Source: Adenophora triphylla var. japonica (taxonomy: Eukaryota; Streptophyta; Magnoliopsida; Asterales; Campanulaceae). From it: a DNA stretch of 64,000 bases. Numbering within the stretch: position 1 is the first letter of the stretch; every line of letters begins with the position of its first letter. The notes beneath the pieces were generated by a model. It was given only the letters and a program-made list of their open reading frames with translations. It did no database searches and had not been told where the DNA came from. Positions 57,211-64,000 of the stretch are shown here, piece by piece. The stretch covers positions 100,149 through 164,148 of the forward strand of contig JAFEMH010005404.1 of NCBI GenBank assembly GCA_022495995.1. Direction: 5' to 3'. Both the position numbers and the translations under genes were made by a program.

Positions 57211-60023
57211 CTATAACCTTCTAATATAGAAGGATGTCATATAACACAAACCATAGCCATAGTACCTTTTAAGTACTTGAACACCCTTGTTATAGCATGC
57301 CAATGCTGTCCTACTAGGATTACTAGTAAACCCGCTCGATCGTCCAACCGCATAAGCAATATCGGGTCGAGTGCCCGTCATAGCATACATCAAACTGCCT
57401 ATGGCTTTTGAGTATTCGAGCCGTGACACAGTTTACCAAGATGTAGATACAAGTTTCTCAAAGGATCCATTGGGAGTACTAACTTTAGAACAATCATCAC
57501 AATTAAACCTCTTGAGAATTTTCTCAATATAATGAGATTGTGTAATTGCAATTCCCTTGTTCATCCGTTTAATCTTTATACCAAGAATTACGTCGGCTTC
57601 TCCCATGTCCTTCATAGAAAACTTTGATGACAAAAACTTCTTAGTTTCATCAACTACATTTTGGTCTGTGCCAAAAATCAACATGTCATCTACATATAGG
57701 CGCATGATTACACCTTTACCGGATTCATCAAATCTGCTATATACACATTTGTCGAATGATTTAATACAAAACCATTTGACAAAACAACCTCATCAAATTT
57801 TTGATGCCTCCGTTTAGGTACTTGCTTCAGCCCATACAATGACTTAATTAACTTACATACCTTATGCTCATTACCTCGGCATAACAAATCCTTCGGATTG
57901 TTTCATATACACTTCTTCTTCCAAATCACCATTTAAAAATGTTGTTTTGACATCCATTTGATGGATCAATAGATTACGAATAGGCGCCAAAGCTATCGAA
58001 ATCTAATAGTAGTGATACGAGCAATCGGTGCATAGGTATCGAAGTAATCGATCCCTTCCTTTTGTCCACAAGCCTTGGATTACCAATCGAGCTTTAAACT
58101 TGTCAATTGTTCCATCGACTTTCATCTTCTTTTTGAAGATCCATTTGCACCCTAAAGGTTTACTGGTGGTAAATCGACAAGACCCATGTATTATTTTCCA
58201 TAATAGAACCAATTTCATCATCGATTGCTTCTTTCCAAAAATCGGCATTCTCGAGATTTTATTGCTTCATCATAGGTTCTTGGATCCTCCTCTATACTAT
58301 AACGAAGTAAGAGTATTGAGATTCAATTTGATCTCTTGATCCCATAACTAAATATGAGTTGAAAATCAGAACCATATGATTTAGCTTTCCTTACTCTTTT
58401 ACTTTACAAGATTCGGGTGTCTCACTTGATACATCAATTGAATGATCATCCATTTGAGATTCGTGACATTGGTATAATATCCTTGGGTCTAGAGTATTGA
58501 AGAGAAACGATTCTCATCAAAGATTGCATCTCTTGATTCTATAATTGTGTTAATAGAAATGAATTCATTAGGTTCTATAACATAAAACCTATATGCCTTG
58601 GAATGCTCGGCATATCCACAAAGATGCCAATCAATACACCTTTTCTCCCAACTTTTTCCTTTTAGGGTTCGGAAGTCTTAACCACGGCCCTACATCCCAC
58701 GAACTCGCAAAAAAGTCAAGGGTTTGGTCTTTTCTTATACCAAAGCTCATATGGGTGGTAATCTTGTTCCTTTTATTAGGAACTCTATTCAATAGATGAC
58801 AAAGGCGCGTTAACATGGCTTCGCACCCCAAAATCCGTCCTCGAAGCCCAAGTAAGACAACATGGCATTAACCATTTCCCTCAAGAGTTCTATTTTCCTT
58901 TCTCGGCCACGCACCATTTTGTTGTGAGTACATAGGCAAGCCCAGTAGTCTCATGAATTATCCCTACTGATTGGAAATATATAGGATCTAATATTCACCA
59001 CCTCTGTCAATCCAGTACTCGTAAAGGTTTTAATCAAGCCATTTAGTTGAAGTTCAACTTCGGTTTTATAAATTTTAAATTTATACTAGGGCTTCATCTT
59101 TTGCATGCAACAAATAAATATAGCAAAACCTAGCGAAAGCATCATCTATAAAAGTGACAATATACTTTTTATTGCTCAAAAGATGGAGTTGTGAATTTGA
59201 AAATCACATAAAATCAGTATAAAAATCAATTCAAATTTACGAGAATTCCTTGTAAGGTATTTTAAAAGGTTTTCTAATGATTTTCCTAAACATACAAGTA
59301 TTACACCTTTAGGTATTATGTAGATAGCAGGAATCGACACATGTTTTGGATCACTCAAGCATTCACTTTTTAGTGTAGCATGTGTTCCTGGCAGAGCATG
59401 CCATAATGGGGGAATGATGGCACGACGAGGAAGTCATGTAGACGGGACTAAGAGGGGAATTTTATTTAAATTCAACATGAACATTTAGTTATTATAATAA
59501 CCAAAATCCTACTGAAATACACCGACTTTGATAAGATATGCCAACAAGTTATCGGATACATAGATTTGTTTATAGCCCACACTTGTTCAAGACGCGGGGA
59601 CCAGAAATTAAATTCTTGGAGACTCTAAGTACATATAAAACATTAAGCAAAGAAATAGTTTTCCCGAACTGAATTCAGAGCACCACACTTCCTCTTTCTT
59701 GAATAGGAGCGGGATGGTCATCACCCGTCCCGTAAAGGACGGGTACCGTCTTCCATTGGGTTCGCATATGCCTTAAACCAACAACGATCTCCTACAAGCT
59801 TATGACGGTCATGGGCACCGGAATCAATCCACCACGCAATAGCATCATCCTCGCACATAAAATGCCTCGTAATTGCCAAAGCAGTATAACCGTCTCCTAC
59901 GTACAATTCTGGAATCTTCCTTGAGAACGGTCCTGGGACCACCTTTCTACGAACCACTTCAAGGCTGCGCCTCGTCTTGTTTGTTTCCAACACGACAATC
60001 CTTCTAAAGTGACCGGTTGCCAC
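57211..60023 (-). pseudogene. Copia pol remnants (protease, integrase, RT)
   Basis: Recognisable on the minus strand: protease active-site WWIDSGAHDRHK with GDRCWFKAYANPMEDG (59721-60023), integrase-RT linker SSWDVGPWLRLPNPKRKKLG (58631-58831), RT start CKWIFKKKMKVDGTIDKFKA (58003-58248), RT catalytic RLYVDDMLIFGTDQNVVDET (57433-57705) and SRLEYSKAIGSLMYAMTGTR (57211-57429). Frame breaks and stops every 200-300 bases. A gag part lies above 60023 but is unreadable. Confidence 0.87.
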
Positions 60024-60866
60024 ACTTCCAACAAGCCAATTTAGGCTTCTTGTTGGGACGAACCATTGTCACTTTGAAACGCGTTTCTTTCCTTTGTTTA
60101 TTGTTTCTACCATCATCAATCATATTGGCCAGATCGTGGTCCAGCAACTTCCTTTCCTTTCGCCTTTGTCATTCTCTTGCGCCCTATAGAGATTCCTCTG
60201 TATGCCAAGTGACTACCAAGTTGAACGCAAAAGGATCAAGATCATCTTACCGATGTTTCAAAGTGTTTGAAACAAATCCTTCCAGGAGGAGCAACTTATC
60301 AATCACACTTGAAACCTAGATATATTGACTCATCCGAGTCTTCAACCCGATGTTGACGTATATTGTCCAAGGATTCTAAGGAGTTCATTGAATTGTTCCA
60401 TGAAAAAAGTCTAGCATCGACCATCTGTAATGGCCCGGCTTTAGAACCGGGATTACTTCACAAGGAACTTCTTCAGAAGCATCCTCTCGCGACATGTACT
60501 TGGATTCCAAGAGAATCCTCATCTTCAAACTCTTTAAGAGACTCCTCATTTTGATAAATGTCAAATAAAGGATCGAGACATAGCATTTTTCGTAATATGT
60601 GTCCTCTGCGAGATGTAGTCATCGTTCTCCCACTTCGATCTACGTCGCGACGCCTGCAAGTTATCATCTTCAAGCAATTCTCGGAATCGACGGAGTAGAT
60701 AGAACATACACCATTTTAATGTAACAAAAGGAAGTGCATCTTCTTTTGCCTAACGCAAGCCAAATCTCGTCCTTCAAATTTGTCTAGCTTTCCAAACTTA
60801 TTCGTCATCTCCTTTCAAAGTACACGGAAACACCGGCCGTGAGTATCACCAAATACTTTATTCGTT
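60024..60866. other. Copia gag region, decayed
   Basis: Sits between protease remnants and the 5' LTR. The minus strand near 60010 reads GHFRRIVV, perhaps the end of a zinc knuckle. Small open frames on either strand (60363-60673) match nothing clear. Confidence 0.45.
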
Positions 60867-61677
60867 TGTAGGGAATATAGGGTCTTGATCTTGCCTTAGG
60901 CCTGGATATGTGATTGAATCGTGTATAATCCACTTTCCGAATAAAGTATTTCGACCCTTAATGTCCCGGGTTACACAAAATCTTTATTGGGATAAGACAA
61001 TCTACGCAATTTGTTTTCAGTAAAGAGAACAAATCAAAACTTCGAGAATTGTTTTGCTTTCGTTATTGTTGATCACCTGCGCTTGTGTGTTGGCGTACTC
61101 TCGGTGTACCCCGAGATCAATCCCCTGTATATACACGGAGAGGTATTAGTCTAAAGGGTACAATCAAAAGACATGACTTTAGCCAAGCAATGTGTCTTTT
61201 CATTTTCAAAAGGCACTTTCTCAATTCGGGAAGCTGCTCGTAGCCGAGTCAAGTGGACTCGCTCGGCCCAGCACAACGCCCATTCAATTTGCCCTCTCGC
61301 CCGAGTGCTGATCGGCCGTGTCATTTGAAGCCGCCCACGCACGCCGCTCTCGCCCCAAAGCAGCCTACTGCGCCATACTCGCGCCGAGCAGACTAATCCG
61401 CAAACTTGGGCTAATGCTCGCTAGTTTCTCCGACGCTCGGGCCGAGTCACTATTACTGCACGCTGCCAGAGCACATCCGAACCAAATCATGCTACCCTTT
61501 AACTTTTACAATTCTTTTATCGAGGTTGACTTCGTTTTAGCTCAAGCAGTGTGCATTTTTAAAAGCTCCACACTTTCCTTACTCGTGTCCAGAGTCTAAT
61601 ACGAATCACGTTGATCTCTTAAGTAAATCACCATTCTAATAAAATAAGTTGATGACACATATTAAAATCATCCGACA
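60867..61677 (-). repeat. Decayed Copia element, 5' LTR
   Basis: Partner of 55496-56224. GC-rich words GCTCGGCCCAGC, CGGGCCGAGT and GCGCCGAGCAG at 61255-61450 are damaged relatives of CTCGGCCGAG. Confidence 0.83.
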
Positions 61678-62091
61678 CATCCATGGAGACTCAGGAGTAA
61701 TCTTACACATTTTTTTTTCCTTTATATCTTTCTTAATTGATTCCAATTTCAATTTATCGATATGGGATAAGAGAGTTATGCGCCGACTCTACAAATGCGA
61801 AAGCATTCAATTTTACTACAGAGACACTTTTGGAATATTTGATTTCTTATGCATGGAATAACCTGATCTAAGCGTTCCGATTGTGATTGCTCTGAGGGTC
61901 CTGGCGACATCACTTTGTTCTTGAAGTTCGAGACGACAAATAGGCTTAAAGTGATGACAAATGTAAAGTGTTTAATTTCGCTTTAGGGACGACTGCATGA
62001 GTATGACTTTGTTTTGAAAGCCGAACTTGCACCGTAAACTAGCTAGGTTTTTAAATTTCGATAGGGGTCAAATTTCATCGCGTAACCCCGT
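61678..62091. other. Spacer between Copia LTR and inverted CBP60 copy
   Basis: Mixed sequence with no recognised gene or element. It is not present next to the left arm, so the two arms of the inverted duplication have different outer flanks here. Confidence 0.5.
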
Positions 62092-64000
62092 TCTTAAAAT
62101 CCCATTGAAACGTTGTTTCTGGGACTTTAAGGTTTCTGTTTTACTAATTTGGAAGGGCTATATGGAAAGTTCTAGAGGAGGAAGGGATTCGACAAGAGAG
62201 GATATGAGGAAAATCAGGAGGATCAAGATGATAGTATGCCTCAGTTGAAGAAGCCCAAAATGCCAGGTTTAGCCAGGTGCGTTGACTTAATTCTTTCCCC
62301 TCTCTTTCTATTTTGTGTTAAATCATTGAATTTTTTTTTTATTTCAGCATTCAATTTCGATATTGGGATTCTTTATGTATACCCTTAACCCACATCGGAA
62401 AGATTTGAGATTTGAATGTATTAGATCACCAACATCATCCAAACTTTTGAGTTGTCCTGTTCAACCAAGGTGTTTGTGGCAAATATTTGATTGGGGAGAT
62501 TAAGGATTTGATGGGGAAGATTGTAATATTGGACTCGGATCATAATCCTTTTTTTGGTTATAGACAAAAATAGAAAGTGCAACTCTTTTTGTTAGGATGG
62601 AATTCACTCCCGAGTTTTTAATTGACAAGATAGGCCAAGATGCAGAAATGGAAATTTGAAACTAAATTTAGTGTAGTTGACCAAATATTAGCTCAGATAT
62701 AAACTCTATAACATCAAATTTTGTGTTACCTAATACTTTCTACATGTTCATTTGAAGTTGCATATTTTCACAGGTAGATCTACTCAGATTATTGAGTATA
62801 TTTAATGAAGTACTCCCTCCGTCTTTAAATGAATGTCTATTTTTATAATTTTTTTGGTCCCAAAATGATTTGTCAGTTTTGTGAAAGACTTTGTCCGTAA
62901 ATGATGTTTTAGCAAAAATTAAAAAAATAAAAAAATCACTTTTTCATTTTATACTTACACAACTAAGTGAGTCTTGTCATTAAATTGTATATGAAGTAAA
63001 CATTCTCTGAATGCTTGAATGAAACTTGGGCATTCACTTGGGGACAAAATCTAAACATGTGTTTGGTCTCAATATTATGTGTCCATCTAACTGAACATTG
63101 TACTTTCTTCTACAGTGTAATTGTTGAAGCATTGAAGGTTGACAGTATGCAAAGACTTTGCTCCTCTTTTCTCTTCCGCAAGATTGTGAGTTGTAACCAA
63201 TATTATTTATAAGAATAAGAGCTTCATAACAATTAATTACCAAGTGGGCCTTGAAACCCTCTGCTGATATATATATATAGTTGGGAAAATCTACGGCACC
63301 TCCTGACTACTAGAGTTCTTTTTATATTTCATCCTTTAAATACTGTGCATGTAGATGTATAACCTGTCTGATATCAAACAGCTGACTCAAACACCAGTTT
63401 TAAAATAAAGAATTAATGATTTAAAACTGATTTATCTGTACATGATATGGCGTATAAAACTGGTTTATCTGGGCACAGCCATTTGATTTATTTGTACTTA
63501 TTCTAATAGGGTACTTTTGCCATGGAAATATCAGGTTAGCGAAGAAGTAGAGCGTGCTTTAACACGATTAGGTCATGCTCAGATTACTGGGAGGTAATGT
63601 TCTGGTCATCAGCATTATCTCAAATACCTCTCACCAGGTCTCAAAATAATTTCATGGTTACTATAATGAGTGCCATGGCCCTCTCAAACTTACTCTCTCT
63701 CTCTCAAATTGAATGTCCTGTTTTGTCCCAAAATGAATGATGATCATTTGAAATTTTACCTTCAAATAACATTGTCCCAAATATTTTTTTTTTCAAATTT
63801 CTTTTCATAGTTCATTATATTTTTGCAAAACTCAAATTTTGAAAGTGAATAGTAAGAATGTTTATGATTTTTTCTATTAAAATCAACATTTTTTTAAAAT
63901 GATCCTTAAATCTCAAATGGACATTCATTTATTTTCAATATTTCTTTACGAATTACAGTGTAATCTAACACCGACAATTTGTGTGTGTGTGTGTGTGTGT
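62092..64000 (+). repeat. Right arm of the inverted duplication
   Basis: Near-identical to the reverse complement of 53125-55040. It runs off the window in a GT tract that corresponds to the AC tract just before CBP60 exon 4. A solo MITE end (TA-CTCCCTCCGTC, 62810-62822) is in both arms (54316-54326). Confidence 0.94.
62162..63593 (+). pseudogene. Partial CBP60 copy (exons 1-3), continues past window
   Basis: Exon counterparts: 62162-62276, 63116-63185 and 63535-63593, all with kept splice sites. Exon 1 has lost one base shortly after the start (GGAAGGGATTCGAC against GGAAGGGGATTTGAC), which shifts the frame. Exon 2 has lost six bases (in frame; LEP region, SSLEPLFRK becomes SSFLFRK). Exon 3 is unchanged. 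The frameshift makes the copy unlikely to give a normal protein from this ATG. Exon 4 and the rest would be outside the window, so total extent is unknown. Confidence 0.88.

Larger units (their letters stand above)
55496..61677 (-). mobile_element. Decayed Copia retrotransposon
   Basis: Direct repeats of about 0.75 kb (55496-56224 and 60867-61677) enclose minus-strand Copia remnants in order gag/protease, integrase, RT. LTR starts TGTTGGTGATTTTAG (56224, minus strand) right after a polypurine stretch TAAAATGGAGGGATT. The LTRs differ by many small indels. I found no clear target duplication, and the primer site near 60855 is degenerate, so the exact ends are approximate. Confidence 0.85.

Noticed and set aside
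60017..60554. Plus-strand frames in the decayed Copia element
   Set aside because: Antisense to gag/protease remnants with no recognisable motif.
1..64000. tRNA, rRNA or obvious microRNA genes
   Set aside because: I scanned for tRNA-like arms and rRNA words and saw none beyond the retrotransposon primer site; foldbacks present are MITEs.

Overview
The window is plant nuclear DNA from a eudicot. The evidence is AT-rich sequence, intron-containing genes with GT..AG boundaries, and plant-only families: a type-B cytokinin response regulator, a CBP60 calmodulin-binding protein and an ABHD17-like hydrolase. It also holds many Stowaway-like MITEs with CTCCCTCC ends and TA target sites, Helitrons, a MULE, and Sirevirus and other LTR retrotransposons. 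The MITE family would fit an asterid, but I cannot name the species from sequence alone.

Layout. 1-0.7 kb: last exon of an ABHD17-like alpha/beta hydrolase (+). 2.3-3.3 kb: an inverted, decayed fragment of a type-B response regulator (-). 4.0-39.5 kb: one large nested transposon block. I read it as two abutting Helitrons on the minus strand. Helitron B (3993-14635) contains a MITE whose right end was split by an 8.1-kb MULE (6341-14425, 10-bp target duplication). That MULE carries a plant-mobile-domain gene, a SWIM-type transposase remnant and a five-exon OB-fold gene of the HROB/DUF4539 family. Helitron A (14636-39473) contains a minus-strand Sirevirus-like Copia element (15711-38095, target duplication TAATT). 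One LTR of that element was in turn invaded by an 8.8-kb non-coding LTR element (15930-24713, target duplication GTCAA).

39.5-45.6 kb: intergenic, with seven MITEs and an odd AGTGTCAGTGTA-type minisatellite. 45.6-50.0 kb: intact six-exon type-B response regulator (+, 652 aa, ARR10/ARR12-like) with three MITEs in its introns. 50.9-55.0 kb: convergent seven-exon CBP60 gene (-, 611 aa). 55.5-61.7 kb: decayed Copia element with diverged LTRs. 62.1-64.0 kb: an inverted near-copy of the 5' half of the CBP60 gene, running off the window end.

How it works together. The host genes are a phosphorelay output transcription factor for cytokinin, a calcium/calmodulin-linked transcription factor family member, and the end of a protein depalmitoylase-like hydrolase. 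Nothing in the sequence ties them into one pathway. The most unusual material is the MULE. Its ends and interior are built around a repeated 25-bp perfect palindrome, and it combines a plant mobile domain gene with a recombination-type OB-fold gene. Several unrelated transposons here each carry their own short palindromic or repeated motif in non-coding parts. The Sirevirus LTR carries a dense array of TTTGACC (W-box) motifs upstream of a clear TATA box.
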